From assembly GCA_963693365.1 (NCBI GenBank), contig CAVNZM010000015.1, positions 4,712,001 to 4,776,000 on the forward strand: DNA of 64,000 nt, read 5' to 3'. The notes beneath the pieces were generated by a model. That model did not search any database. It saw nothing but the letters and a program-made list of their open reading frames with translations, and was not told the origin of the DNA. Shown here piece after piece: positions 34,001 through 45,945 of the stretch; position 1 is the first letter of the stretch; each line of letters starts with the position of its first letter. The stretch comes from Amoebidium appalachense (taxonomy: Eukaryota > Ichthyosporea). The translations under genes and the position numbers were made by a program.

Positions 34001-34713
34001 ATAAGTTGCAGAAACACACAAACACGGGGACATCGAGATGCAGCATACTACACCATCATCGCACATGCCGTTTGATATTGACTCTCCTCAGAAGTAACTT
34101 GTGTGCAAAGCTAGCAGGAATGTTGGGTGTGCAGCTGACAACCCCAGCCTCCCTCCACCCCTTCTCCTCCCTCGTTCCCCCTCCCCCCAACACCCACACC
34201 CACAGACACACCCACCCACCCACCCACGTCCACACGTCACCACCCCCCCCCCCCCCCCCCCCCCCCCCCCACACACACACCACATGCACGTAATTCTAAA
34301 ACTGCCGCAGATCCGAATACGATCGCCAGGTACCCAAAACCCCACCCACACACCGACGGACGATTTCTATTGGCCAGGACCCAGGCCGCACAAATCATTT
34401 TTGGTCATGCCACTGGACAACATTCCATACACAAAAAGGAAATACTAAAACCGGAAGAAGCAATATAGTTACAAAGGTTTGATTGGATGGCTACTTTAGA
34501 TCGGAATGTCGAGGCTATGCCAAGATCTGGGCTGGCTGGGCCGTTGAGTCGGGCTCAGACGGTGTGGTCTGTTTCAGACGGTTTGTGGTCATGAATCCAA
34601 GCACAGCCATGCCATTGCACACCCACGCACATATACCACGCACGTAGGCCTACACGCGTACGTGACAAGTTGCCAAGCTGACACGAACGGTGCACGTCAC
34701 GAGCGAACAAATC
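34001..34713. other. Spacer, no gene recognised
   Basis: Contains a C-run with short (CA)n at about 34240-34280; the rest is complex sequence. Confidence 0.5.
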
Positions 34714-34828
34714 ATGGCGCCCCACCTGCCCACCTGCCCATTCCCGCTAAATCAATCACTACCCAGGAACACGAAACGTTGCTCAGGCTTGATGTGTGCT
34801 TGGACCTTGTGTCACAGGTAAATGCATG

Positions 34829-34859
<31 letters not shown>

Positions 34860-35145
34860 ACACACACACACATCATGTACCCCCTTCAACCAACCCACAC
34901 AGTTTCACACCAACCAGATTCAGGGCCCTTCCCCGGCCCTCTTCCAAGGAGAATTTCTGGTTAGTGTTTTTCGATTTATTCTTCCAAAAAACATTTCGGT
35001 CCGACCAGCGGCAAACTTTTATCATTTGACCGTTTTGACAATCTATCTCCTACTCACCATGTCATCTCCTGCTAATGTGCGATCACAATTGTGCATCCAC
35101 AATACCGTGATATAACACAAATAGATAACTAGGCTGAATTTTGGA

Positions 35146-35180
<35 letters not shown>

Positions 35181-35458
35181 AAAACTTCAGGCGTGGATTC
35201 TGACAGCTTATTCTCTTGTCAGAGGGCCGGCGAGCATCACCCATCCGTTCTGCACCCCACCCAGAAAAATAAGTACGTGGGGTTTAAATCAATCTGCGTG
35301 ACATGCATGCTTCAATTATATATACCTATATCAGAAATAACAGAAGAATTCAAGAAGTCAACCCCCCCCCCCCCCCCCCCCCCCGCGTCTCCACAGTCAC
35401 AAATACTGAACTGAGTGTCCATGGAGTAACATATCCCAAACTCACCGTGTACATCTAA
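34714..35458 (+). CDS. Tentative small three-exon gene, 71 residues, unknown
   Basis: Candidate exons are 34714-34817 (ATG; donor CAG/GTAAAT), 35223-35272 (acceptor CTCTTGTCAG; donor TAA/GTACGT) and 35397-35458 (acceptor CTCCACAG; stop TAA 35456-35458). The three junctions are mutually in phase, and the last exon reads ELSVHGVTYPKLTVYI before the stop. The first exon is Cys/Pro-rich with no recognisable motif. Support is only splice signals and phase, so this may be chance or part of a larger gene whose 5' end I did not find. Confidence 0.3.
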
Positions 35459-35615
35459 CTCTCCTAAATCACTTATTCATCTATGTTGCTAAGTGTCTGT
35501 GTGTGTGTGTGTGTGTGTGCATGCGCGCGCACACATGTGCTTGGAGGAGTGAGGTGGTTTTTCTTTTCTTCTTTTCTTTTCTTTCCTTTTTTTTTTTTTT
35601 TTTTTTTTTTTTTTG

Positions 35616-35649
<34 letters not shown>

Positions 35650-35764
35650 TTTTCCGCACACCCTAACAGTTCTATGTATCATACTCACAAAAATCTGGAA
35701 AAAGGGGTGTGGGGGGAAAGAGGGTGTGAGGTAGTGACGGAGGGATGCAGGGAGGGTGCGGGGA

Positions 35765-36073
35765 GGCAAGGAGGGTGAGAGAGAGAGACGGACGGAGAGA
35801 GACGGACGGAGAGAGACGGACCGAGCGTGAAAAAGGGAGAGAGACGGACGGAGGGTGAGAGAAAGAGACGGACGGAGGGTGAAAGAGGGAGGCGGAGGGA
35901 GAGAGACGGACAAAGGGTGAGAGAGAGAGACGGACGGAGGGTGAGAGATAGACGGAGGAAGGGAAGCAGGGAGGGTGTGTGAGAGAGACGGAGGGAGAGA
36001 GAGAGACGGAGGGAGGGAGGCAGGGAGGGTGAACTTGAAGGAGGGGAGGAGGGAGGCAGAGGAGGATGGGAAA

Positions 36074-36118
<45 letters not shown>
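35765..36118. repeat. GAGAGACGGACGGAGGGT minisatellite and terminal G-run
   Basis: At least eight degenerate copies of an approximately 18-26 bp GA-rich unit with GACGGACGGA cores, followed by a G-run of about 43 bases at 36076-36118. Confidence 0.85.
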
Positions 36119-36121
<3 letters not shown>

Positions 36122-36129
36122 ACAATCAC

Positions 36130-36366
36130 CTGCATGACGAAGCCCCAGTTAGGGTGGCGAGAGACTTGGTGGCAGGGAAAATCGTTGACTTGGACCTGGG
36201 ATCCAACCGGGCCCAGCCCACGTGGAAACCGCCTGAAAAGGGGGTTTAAGTCTTAAATTTACATACGTTCACTCTCTCTTTGTCTGCACAAACGCGCGCG
36301 TGCGAACTATCCCTCTTCCCCCCCCCCCCCCCTCTTCCATCACGTTTTCTCTTTCTTCTCCCACTA

Positions 36367-36397
<31 letters not shown>

Positions 36398-36778
36398 TTC
36401 TCTTTCTCTCTCTCTTTTATATCTCTCTGCTCTTTCTCCCTCCTTCACCAATCCCATCCTTTCTCTCCAATCTCGTAAGCCCCCCCTTCCCCCCCTACCT
36501 GCCCCGGGGGGCTCTCATGTATTTTCCTCTTACACACGCGCATGGCCACAGGCAAGCAAACATGCACACACACACCAACACCCAGATACAACCACATTCA
36601 CGCACATGGGTAGACTTGCACACAACAAGGCACACACACAAAAAAACAAACGCAAACACACACCCACACCCACACCACCTCCTTCCACAAAAAAATACAC
36701 AATCCGCCAACACACATCAAATAGCACCATGCGCGTATGCACAAACACACGCACACACACATACACACACGCACACAC

Positions 36779-36826
<48 letters not shown>

Positions 36827-36949
36827 GCGTATTCCGTTACCAGTAAAGATCAAACTCCCCCTCTTCCCTCTTCACACGTCCATCGGGCAGAAAAAAGAGT
36901 GTAGCCTGGGGTCTCTCCCCCCTGCAAATAGATTATCGTGTTAGGTATT

Positions 36950-36996
<47 letters not shown>

Positions 36997-37593
36997 ACGT
37001 ACAAACACAGACCACATACACCCTGTTCCCGCCCACCCATCTGCCTACTGTTAACTAGAAACAAAAGGACATAAGGGTAGCCCCAAAAACAAGTAACTGA
37101 GCAGGTCTGGATGAGGGTAGCAGGTTGAAGGGGGGGGGGGGGGGGGGGGGGGGGGGGGATGCAACGTTGCACGTAATAGCATTCCTCAACAGTAAAGGGT
37201 GGCTGGGTAGGTGGATTAGTACCGAGAAGAAGGAGGGAGGGGAAAAGCTAAGTTACAAAGCAGGTAGCACAAAGGTTGAGGTGAGCGAGTTGATAAGTGT
37301 GTTGTGTGTTGTGTGTGTGTGTGTGTGAATTGAACTGTAACAAAATCCGACCGTCAAAAGAAGCGGAACACACCACAGAAGACAAAACTCAAAAGAGAAA
37401 AGAGAGCAGACAACTAATAATAAAAACATCACTCAAAAAACAACAAAAGTGCAAGCAACCATAAACAAAATGCTCGATAACGCCAAAAGCAAAAACGGAA
37501 ATCATTTCAGGACAAAACACACCATGCTCGTTACACAAAAACGGCTCCCCCCCCCCCCCCTCCCCCCCCCCCCCCTCCCCCCCCCCTCCCCCC

Positions 37594-37624
<31 letters not shown>

Positions 37625-37679
37625 AAAAAAGAGACACCAGAACGATGCACAGGACGGGATGCACTCACGGTAGGTGAAT

Positions 37680-37732
<53 letters not shown>

Positions 37733-38710
37733 GGGCTTGTGTGTCGCGCGCGCGCATGTGTACGTGTGCATGCGTGTGCTTGGGGCGTGTGTGTGTGTGA
37801 GTATGTGTGTGTGTCACGTGGAGGGGGGGGGGGGGGGGGAGGGAGGGGTAAATGAGTTACGGATTCCGATTCACCCATTCACACATTCACGACTACGGAA
37901 GGCGGAAGGAAGGGGGGGGGGGGGGGGGAGGGGGTTTCTTACCAGGGATCAAAGGGGTCCTTCCCGTTTGCAAAATAAAACCCCCACCCGAATTTACACA
38001 GCTCGTCTTGCTCAATCCACACCCGCTTGCTGTCCTCCAGAGAGAAGAGGCACGCCTCCCGTGCACGCCCATTGACTACTAGTTGCTTGGCAAGGGGGGG
38101 CACATAAACCTGTGCATTGAAAATTACAAATTCGTCAATAAAAGTAAGGAAAATGTGAATTTTACCAGTTGCGTTTAGGCTAGGGAGGCACATAAACCTG
38201 TGCATTGAAATTAAAATTCGTCGATAAAAGTGAGGAAATTGTGAATTTTACCAGTTGCGCTTAGGCTAGGGGGGCACATAAACCTGTGCATTGAAAATTA
38301 CAAATTCGTCAATAAAAGTTGAATTTTACCAGTTGCGCTTATGCTAGGGAGGCACATAAACCTGTGCATTGAAATTACAAATTCGTCGATAAAAGTGAGG
38401 AATTTGTGAATTTTACCAGTTGTGCTTAGGCAACCTGTGAATTGAAAATTACAAATTCGTCAATAAAAGTGAGGAAAATGTGAATTTTACCAGTTACGCT
38501 TAGGCTAGGGGCGCACATAAACCTGTGTGTTGAAAATTACAAATTCGTCAATAACGAAAGTGTGAAAGTCCAGGAAAATAAGATAAATTACTAGCTGCTT
38601 GGCAAGGGGGGGCACATAAACCTGTGCACTGAAAATTACAAATTCGTCAACCAATAAAGTGCAGGAAAATATGCGAGTACTAGTTGCTTGGGGAGAGAGC
38701 CGGGGGGGCA

Positions 38711-38743
<33 letters not shown>

Positions 38744-39858
38744 GGGCGGCCAGGTGAATTTGAGGTGGGATGTTCGCTTTTAGGATGGATATCAGCTTTT
38801 TATTACTGAACACAACAAGTGTGTTGCATTTGCATGTGCAAGGGTGCTTGGTATGTGCGTGTGTCCCCCCCCCCCCCCCCCCCCCCCCCCCTCTCTCTCT
38901 CTCTCCTATGTGTGTGTGTGTGTGGGTGTGTGCGCAGGCGCGCACACGTACATGGTTGGAAAAAATGAGTGTTTGGCGACACCGGGGCAAACATAAACGG
39001 AACGTTAATAGTCTGGGTGTTCACACTGTTGAAGAAATGGGAGAGAGGCGGGAAATGGCGAGAGGGGGGAGGAGAGAGAGAGAGAGGAAGTGAGAGAGAG
39101 GGGAGAGAGCGGGAGAAAGAGACAGAGACAGAGTGGTACAGAGAGAGGCAGTATCCTAACCTTATCTCTCCAGAGGCGCTTGGCTGCAATCTTCCACAAA
39201 CTGTCGTCACTGGCAAGTTGCCCCCATAGCTTGGACACCTGAGCGTGTGGGTGATGTCAGAGGGCGCTGACAGAAACATGGATTCACAAAAAAAAAAAAA
39301 AAAAAAAAAAGAATTTTTCTGCTCCTGTGTGCATGTACTTACGTGTGTGTCAGTTTGTATGTATACGTGGGACTGCATTTGACTAATTGATGTGTGTGTG
39401 CATGAGCGAGGGAATGTCTCACACTACGTGTGCTCGTGTGCGTCTCAGTGTTGCACTTGTAAAAACTACCAAAACTTACAAAAATTAAACATGTTTCCTG
39501 GAAGTTTAACCCAATACCACACCGCCCATGGAACATATGTCGCCAACATTCAAACAAACTCCTTCCTGACTGTCTCGTCTCTCCAGTCGACCCCTTCCCC
39601 ACTCCTTTTCCCAGGAGGCCTGTCCACTAATATCACTCTAGCGGCAAGGGGGAAAAAAGTGAAAACATGCAACACCAAGAGAAGAGCTCCACCCACCTGC
39701 AGACAGGAAGCCAGCGTCTTGCAGTCTGCTGCAAAGGACAACACGTGCAGCGCCAACTCGGTGGGCAGCGCCACAAGCGGGTCACAGAGCCCCATAGGGC
39801 GTTCTTCGGCTGAGGTCGGCTCCATGTCCATGTTCTCTACCTGCATTTCGTAGGTCAA
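36130..39858 (-). CDS. F-box protein, partial (four exons)
   Basis: Probable substrate receptor of an SCF ubiquitin ligase. Minus-strand exons: 39858-39697 (or 39840-39697 if GAAATGCAG is an acceptor), 39238-39161, 38109-37943, 36232-36130. The F-box spans exons 1-2: LPTELALHVLSFAADCKTLA, then ASCLQ joined to VSKLWGQLASDDSLWKIAAK. Exon 3 gives VYVPPLAKQLV and WIEQDELCKFGWGFYF. Exon 4 gives NDFPCHQVSRHPNWGFVMQ. The C-terminal Trp-rich layout (ELC-x-FGW-x-F, DPW, NWGF) resembles a class of plant F-box proteins; that resemblance is by memory and moderate. All four exons have AG/GT borders and consistent phase. The 3' end is not established (see 33100-33380). The intron before exon 3 contains a tandem array that copies its acceptor. 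Confidence 0.72.
38085..38700. repeat. About 85-bp tandem array carrying an F-box exon acceptor
   Basis: About seven copies of a unit which, on the minus strand, reads GACGAATTTGTAATTTTCAA, TGCACAG and GTTTATGTGCCCCCC. The copy nearest exon 3 ends in the genuine acceptor at 38110-38112. At least one distal copy (about 38590-38612) also includes the following exon bases (PPLAKQLV). Copies differ by small deletions. Confidence 0.92.
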
Positions 39859-41517
39859 AAGTTAGGTGCCAACGAGCCTGTATCTCAAACGTGGAGATGC
39901 AAGCGGACGAAACAGCACTGGGTTATTCTATGACCTTCAGTCGCAGTGCGACACAGTTGATGTACTTTCGGAACAGCTATCTATTTCCTTGAAAAACGAA
40001 GGAGAAGTTAGTCCATGTCTGAGACCCCCCCCCCCCCCCCCCCCCCCCCCTACACACACACAACTACTCCCACAGGGCCCCTTTATCATTTCAGTCCTGC
40101 AAAACCTGGCAATTCTCTTTCTGGAAAGGGAAAAAATACTCCAAAGACACCTTCCCGCGAACAGTTCAGGTGACATCAACTCAAATCAACAACAACCAAG
40201 CAGGGGCCATAGGGCAAGGTCACTCACGAATAGGGGTAGGGGTGCAAACACTCCCACCTAACACTCCTTCCACACACAAGGACACGTCACCACCGGCATA
40301 CGCAGACACACACACTGCCGCAGATGCACGCGCGAGAACGTGCGCGCACGCTGTCACGCACGGGCGTGCGTGCATCGACGACACACGCACACACACACAC
40401 ACACGCACACACAGGAAAGAACACGGACACACGAACACAAACATGCATTTCACACACGCACAACACACGCACCAACAACTACACCCGTAACACCAGGCAT
40501 AGGCTTCGGCACGTGGACTTGCACAAAAAAAACACGTGAGGGTGCCGGAAAAAGCGAACACACACACGCACACGGTTTCCGCATGCATACATACACACAG
40601 ACATGCCTTGTTTCTCAGTGTCTCACGTCCGCCAATCCGCCGGCGCCGTCGTGTCGTTTGTTTATATTGTTATGTGATATATTCGAGGATAACGGTTTAC
40701 ACAACGGTCGATCGAGGAACTTCGGGAACTTCGGAATGGCATAGACATGTAGCCCCAAAAAATTGATAATGCTGGAATGCATATAATAAGGTGTGTCGAA
40801 GAAACCCTACATAAGTATTTGCTAAAATGTTAAAGCTATGGTGGCCAAATGTCTACGATTGTTTTCTACAAACAAAACATGCGGCAAATGGCTCGGTGTG
40901 ATGATCATACTATCGAGGGAGTTGCCGATTTGAACAAGGGCGCTATTCCTATTGGACTCAAGAGTGAGCCACACTCTCCCCCTAAGCCTCCGCTAAATTC
41001 GAAGAAATAAAAACCTCAGGTCTCCCCCAGTCCCCCAACAAATCAATACAGCTTCTATTCTAAAACTAGAAAACTAAATAAGTTAAGATTCAATTAAAAT
41101 TATAATTATATTTGTAAAAGACAAAAATATGAATAGTAATCGAGCGGATATGTCGTCTGGGGAACGGTACACATTATTGAAAATATTTCTGTTCAATGTA
41201 AAAGACCCTCTAACTCATTTCGGGAGACTTAGACCAATCACACCGAATAGCCTTTAACGAAAACAAGCAATTCATTGCATGACTTTCGACCATATGTATC
41301 CGCGCATAAGGTTTGCAGCGTTGGATAGAGAAATATAGAGCGAATATGACTTACCACACTTTAGAAGGGCTGATGCAGTTTAAAAGTGTATTGAATTAAG
41401 TTATACTGCTTTAGGAGCAAGAGCTGGATTACATTCTGAAATTTACACCAGCCTACAAGCTCTTTGTTTCCTCATTACGCTCTTTTTATAGTACACCAAT
41501 GGAAATCCGCCGACACC
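39859..41517. other. F-box upstream region and AT-rich DNA before the LINE
   Basis: Holds a C-run with short (CA)n at about 40025-40068 and CA-rich DNA at 40300-40470. From about 40770 it is complex AT-rich sequence nearly free of microsatellites. No gene recognised; part of 40770-41517 may be LINE 5' sequence. Confidence 0.45.
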
Positions 41518-41544
41518 CGGTGAAATGTCTAAGACATTTCACCG
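41518..41544. repeat. Perfect 27-nt palindrome just before the LINE frame
   Basis: Thirteen-base arms CGGTGAAATGTCT and AGACATTTCACCG surround a single central A. It ends 5 bp before the ATG at 41550. Confidence 0.9.
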
Positions 41545-41549
41545 TATAG

Positions 41550-44500
41550 ATGATCATGGTGGGAGGAATGTTTGTAGCGGGACTAATACACCCCGGTTAC
41601 GCGAAAAACCGAGGCATTATTGTACTTGCCGCACCACACGTGAGAGTGAAGTGCAAACCGGTAGCAAAAACGGAATTCTCGGTTTCTATAGAGTTTCTTT
41701 CTAATGTTTTTACTTTTGTATATTACCCACCATCTATGTCGGTTGTCGAATTGACTCACGAGTTGTCACAGTTACCAATGTCCATTGTTATTTTAGGTGA
41801 TTTTAACACGCGACTCCACCACACAGACACACTGCAAGTGAGTGTCGGGTACCCATCTAAGCCCCCGGAGCGTGCTATCCCTTTAGCAAGGTATGTCCAA
41901 AGTCACACTTTGCGGTTCCCTCAAATATCCCATGCCCACAACACCGACTGGGGAGTGGCCTTTTGGCCATCAACCATGTCAAAACTCTCTCTCCCTCCTA
42001 TTAGTAACCTCTCTAGGTCATCTGACCACTCTCCTATCCTTTTCCTACCTAAGATCTCCCTTGATCTGCTCCCCCCTCCCCCTCCCACCTTTCGCCTCCG
42101 TCTATCCCAGCTTAAGTCACAGTGGGGTAGAGTTGATGTATGTGTATGCTATGCTACGAAACACCCTATATATATGCGCCTATTAGAATCTGCACAAGCC
42201 AGGCCAGATTCACATCTCGTACTAGATACATGCACTAACTTTATTGTTGATGATTTGATAGATCTCGGTGATTATGCTGGCGGTGGTAGGAAGGAATATC
42301 CCGATGCTCTCTTGTTACCAAACACCACTCCCGCTAGACTAGGTGAACCCCTGTCTCAAAAGGAAAGCTTGCGCCGGCTTGCTAGTATGAATCGATTTGG
42401 CCCCCCTGCTCGTATTATTGGTGATACCACTGGAGACCCCCTCATAGACTCTGATAAGTATTTCTCGGAACTGTTTAAAGATAGGACCCCCGCTCAGAAA
42501 CCTATTGTGTGGCCTGTAGACCCATCTATCCCCATAGAATCGATCCTCCCCTTTTTCAGTCCCGATGCCATATGGTCTGTGATATCTAGTTATAGCTCTA
42601 GTAAGTCTTGTGGACCTGATGGACTCCCTGCTGGGTTTCTTAAAATCCTTGTTCCCTCCTACCCACAAAAGGAAAGTGATCGTGCTATTAAACCTGATCT
42701 TACTATCATGTTAAGCTCTCTCTTTTCTTGGTGTGTTAAATGTGGACATGTCCCGTCATCTTGGTTAGATACCTTAGTGATCCCCATAGTTAAGAAGGAC
42801 TCTGAGGGCCCCATATCATCCTTTCGCCCCATTACACTAACCCAGGTTGTTCGTAGATTCTTTGAAGCTTGCTTACTTAGGTTATTTGCACATCACCCTA
42901 GGTTTCAATCTATTCTTCACATACACCCATGCCAATCCGCTTTTCGTAAAAACAATTCATGTTATGTTCAAATAATGGCACTGCACGATTCTATGCAAGT
43001 TGGTGCACAATATGTTGGCTTTATTGATTGGAAAACTGCTTACGATTCTGTCTCCCCTGGTCTCCTATGGGAAAAGCTTGCTGCACGGGGTGTACCACAC
43101 TGCATTGGTGTTCTGTTAGAAGCACTCTTGTCTCAAACCTATGGTAGAGCTGTGGTTAATGGGCATCTTTCATATGGTTTTGCTCGTACTAGAGGTCTCT
43201 TGCAGGGTTCATTGCTTAGCCCCTTTTTGTTTAACCTATTTATAGATGATTTGGCTGTCAAGATTTACGCCGAAAACGATGACCCTATTAATAACTTTCC
43301 GCCTGCACTTCTCTATGCTGATGATCTGTCCCTCCTTGCCCGTACCCCTAGACGCCTGCAAAGATTGTTCGATGTAGTGTCAGAGTGGTGCAAGGCAAAC
43401 CTTATGATCCTTAACATAGACAAATGTGGTGTTCTTGTACCTGATATAGCTAACAATTTACACACATTTACATTATCATCTAAACCTGTACCTATAGTTC
43501 CAGAATACAAATATCTTGGTGTTCCGGTTGATTCTGTTGGTGTTATGTTTCCCCATATGGTCGAAAAGAGGGTAGAGTTGGCTCGTAAGCGGTTAGCTTT
43601 CTTCTCGGCTAATATTTTTAAAGACACACCCCTCCATCCTTCTATTAGACTTACATTTATTCGCACTTTTGTCTTCCCGGCATGTGAATATGGTTTACCC
43701 CTTCTCGCCGCTTGGATCAAGAAAGAGAGAACTAGAGCGCTTAAACCCTTGGCAAATTTCCTTGAAGCAGAAGTTGCCTCCTTTCTATCTAACAACTGTT
43801 GTAAACCTGGGCCTGTAACGCTCTCGATATATGGTCTGGTCCCAATAGCTGCTAGAGTATCCTATCTCGCGCTGAAATTCAATAAGCACATAAGCCGCTT
43901 AAAGAAGTATTTGCCCTCCCACCCTCTCTTCTCTATCCGACCTGTCCCCTCCTCACCTCTCCCCTCTTTCCTCCCCTCTCTCTCCCCTTCTCCCCTGGGC
44001 ACAAATACAAATAAACCCCGCAATAGTGTGTGTGTGACTTTGGACTGCCACTTACTTATTAAACATGTACACAATCACAAGATAATCACGCAATATAACA
44101 AATGGAAAAAGATACCACACGACACTAGACCCGATGAAAGCATACACCTTGAAAAACTAAGCCTTATGTCTCGTTTTATATATACTGACCGCCTCAACCA
44201 TATTGCCAAATATGGCACTCGCAAGTGTATAACACCTAAATACATATTACCTTCCTGTAGAACTGGTCTTTCTCTAGCTGATGGTATTATTGATCAATTA
44301 CCACGCTTTTACTGTACACGTGCTATACAGTGGAGATCTAATAAGTATAAGGTGGCATCATTTGCATGCCCAAACAACACACACACACACCAGTTTAACC
44401 GGTCATGTATCGCCAAATGTAGTTTGATAGACCACATAATACCGCAACACACACACGTCACATTCACAACAGACACCCAGAAAGATAGCCTACCTGTAAA

Positions 44501-44597
44501 TTACAACATCCTTGATTTTATACTAAACACGCGTAACTACGACCTGTTTATTAGATGTATTGATTGGCTTGAGAAACACATCACTACAAAATTATAG
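41550..44597 (+). CDS. LINE ORF2-type polyprotein: truncated endonuclease plus reverse transcriptase
   Basis: A 1,015-residue frame. The N-terminal part is the C-terminal half of an apurinic-like (EEP) endonuclease, with GDFNTR at residues 83-88 and SDHSPI at 158-163. The first about 80-100 endonuclease residues, including the expected N and E motifs, are absent, and TAG lies directly in frame before the ATG. Reverse transcriptase follows: CGPDGLP (about 352), FRPITL (about 425), FIDWKTAYDSV (about 490), GLLQGSLLSPFLFNLFIDD (about 549), YADD (589-592) and YKYLGVPVDS. The C-terminal tail has Cys/His residues (ACP, HQFNRSC, AKC) that could bind zinc or nucleic acid. It is probably a 5'-truncated LINE whose remaining frame is uninterrupted, suggesting recent insertion. 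Clade not assigned. Confidence 0.9.
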   Translation: MIMVGGMFVAGLIHPGYAKNRGIIVLAAPHVRVKCKPVAKTEFSVSIEFLSNVFTFVYYPPSMSVVELTHELSQLPMSIVILGDFNTRLHHTDTLQVSVGYPSKPPERAIPLARYVQSHTLRFPQISHAHNTDWGVAFWPSTMSKLSLPPISNLSRSSDHSPILFLPKISLDLLPPPPPTFRLRLSQLKSQWGRVDVCVCYATKHPIYMRLLESAQARPDSHLVLDTCTNFIVDDLIDLGDYAGGGRKEYPDALLLPNTTPARLGEPLSQKESLRRLASMNRFGPPARIIGDTTGDPLIDSDKYFSELFKDRTPAQKPIVWPVDPSIPIESILPFFSPDAIWSVISSYSSSKSCGPDGLPAGFLKILVPSYPQKESDRAIKPDLTIMLSSLFSWCVKCGHVPSSWLDTLVIPIVKKDSEGPISSFRPITLTQVVRRFFEACLLRLFAHHPRFQSILHIHPCQSAFRKNNSCYVQIMALHDSMQVGAQYVGFIDWKTAYDSVSPGLLWEKLAARGVPHCIGVLLEALLSQTYGRAVVNGHLSYGFARTRGLLQGSLLSPFLFNLFIDDLAVKIYAENDDPINNFPPALLYADDLSLLARTPRRLQRLFDVVSEWCKANLMILNIDKCGVLVPDIANNLHTFTLSSKPVPIVPEYKYLGVPVDSVGVMFPHMVEKRVELARKRLAFFSANIFKDTPLHPSIRLTFIRTFVFPACEYGLPLLAAWIKKERTRALKPLANFLEAEVASFLSNNCCKPGPVTLSIYGLVPIAARVSYLALKFNKHISRLKKYLPSHPLFSIRPVPSSPLPSFLPSLSPSPLGTNTNKPRNSVCVTLDCHLLIKHVHNHKIITQYNKWKKIPHDTRPDESIHLEKLSLMSRFIYTDRLNHIAKYGTRKCITPKYILPSCRTGLSLADGIIDQLPRFYCTRAIQWRSNKYKVASFACPNNTHTHQFNRSCIAKCSLIDHIIPQHTHVTFTTDTQKDSLPVNYNILDFILNTRNYDLFIRCIDWLEKHITTKL

Positions 44598-44601
44598 CGC
44601 A

Positions 44602-44672
<71 letters not shown>

Positions 44673-44704
44673 CCAGCTGATACCGAGTGTCCCGAGGGGA
44701 GCCC

Positions 44705-44745
<41 letters not shown>

Positions 44746-44960
44746 GGGGAACCCCAACTAATTGATTTCTCCTTGTAGTCTTTATGGTGTCTCGTAGAGA
44801 AAGTAAACCCTGATATATAGTCACCACCCGACATCTATGTACGTGATCATGATATACCGCTGAGGGGATATTCCGAGCAAACCCCCCCCCCCCATACCTG
44901 AGACTGGTTCTCTTTGCCTCGAGTAAACAGCGTAAACCCCGGACTAATATGTACCTTCCT
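41550..44960 (+). mobile_element. Non-LTR retrotransposon (LINE), 5'-truncated, with (CA)n-bearing 3' UTR
   Basis: The extent is set by the open frame plus the 3' region shared with the degraded copy at 26955-27440. After the stop come (CA)n (about 44605-44670), CCAGCTGATACCGAGTG, an A-run (44711-44744), CCAACTAATT and ATTCCGAGCAAACC. The true 3' boundary and target-site duplication were not resolved. Confidence 0.8.
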
Positions 44961-45510
44961 CGCGAATTTAAAGCTCGATCGGAGTCGATTGACCTAACTT
45001 TAATATCCAATTGTTAGCAATCCTTTAAAGTTTATAGTTTGATCTGAGACCAAACCGATTTGATGATTGGTCGACTTCAAAATATCAATACAATCGTCAT
45101 CTGGTGAAAAAAATTCTTTAATCGGAAACACTTGAAAAACATATGTATCATAATAAAACCTTTTCTATTTGCGTGTCGGTTACGAACAAATGGTATCACT
45201 CGATAGAGAAAACAATTAGCTTTTTAGTTAATATAGGTTTGATGGGGTTCTGATCGGTGCGAAGGGTCGAAAATTACGAAAAACAAAGTGTGTCTTCTCG
45301 CAGAAGGTGCGTACAGCGGCTTTTTTTTTTATTTCTCTTTTTCGAGTCTGTCACTTTTCAAAAAAGACGGATCAGACATCAATTTGTTTACATAACGCTA
45401 GCAACTGCATAGCAGTATTTTGTGCTCCATCCCTCCTCGCGCTCCCCTTCGCTACCTCGATCCCGCTCAACTTCCCCCCTCTCCCCATCAATCCCCCCCC
45501 CCACCCCCCC

Positions 45511-45541
<31 letters not shown>

Positions 45542-45945
45542 ACCCTCCCTTCTTACCCCGGCTCTCCCTGCTCCCTCTCCCCCCTCCCCCCCCCCCCCTC
45601 CCCTCCCCCCCGTCCCGCTCTTTCACACACGTACACGTGCGACCCCGTACCTCCCCGATCATTCCTTGCCCCTTTACCTTGTTCCCCTCTGCGAAGAGTG
45701 ATTTGCTTTGATCGGAGCAACACCACCTTCTGCTTTGTGCCCTTTTCTTACTTCATTCATCAGACACTAATCCATCTCAGACACTACATGATAATTAGGA
45801 CACTACATGAGAATAACCCACTTCTTTAGTCCATGAAAAATCACGCCAATATTTCAATAGGTCCTTAAAGCAACCACAGTATTATCAAGTTGAAAAATGG
45901 CTGAAAAATGAACCAAAGACTCCCCGACCTACTCCTGACCCCAGC
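44961..45945. other. Spacer between LINE and thioesterase gene
   Basis: AT-rich sequence to about 45420, then a C-rich/(CA)n block to about 45650, then 300 bp of ordinary sequence that probably includes the promoter and 5' UTR of the next gene. No separate gene seen. Confidence 0.5.

Noticed and set aside
38085-38700. CRISPR-like array
   Set aside because: Units are contiguous approximately 85-bp tandem copies without unique spacers, within a eukaryotic intron; they contain a splice site instead.
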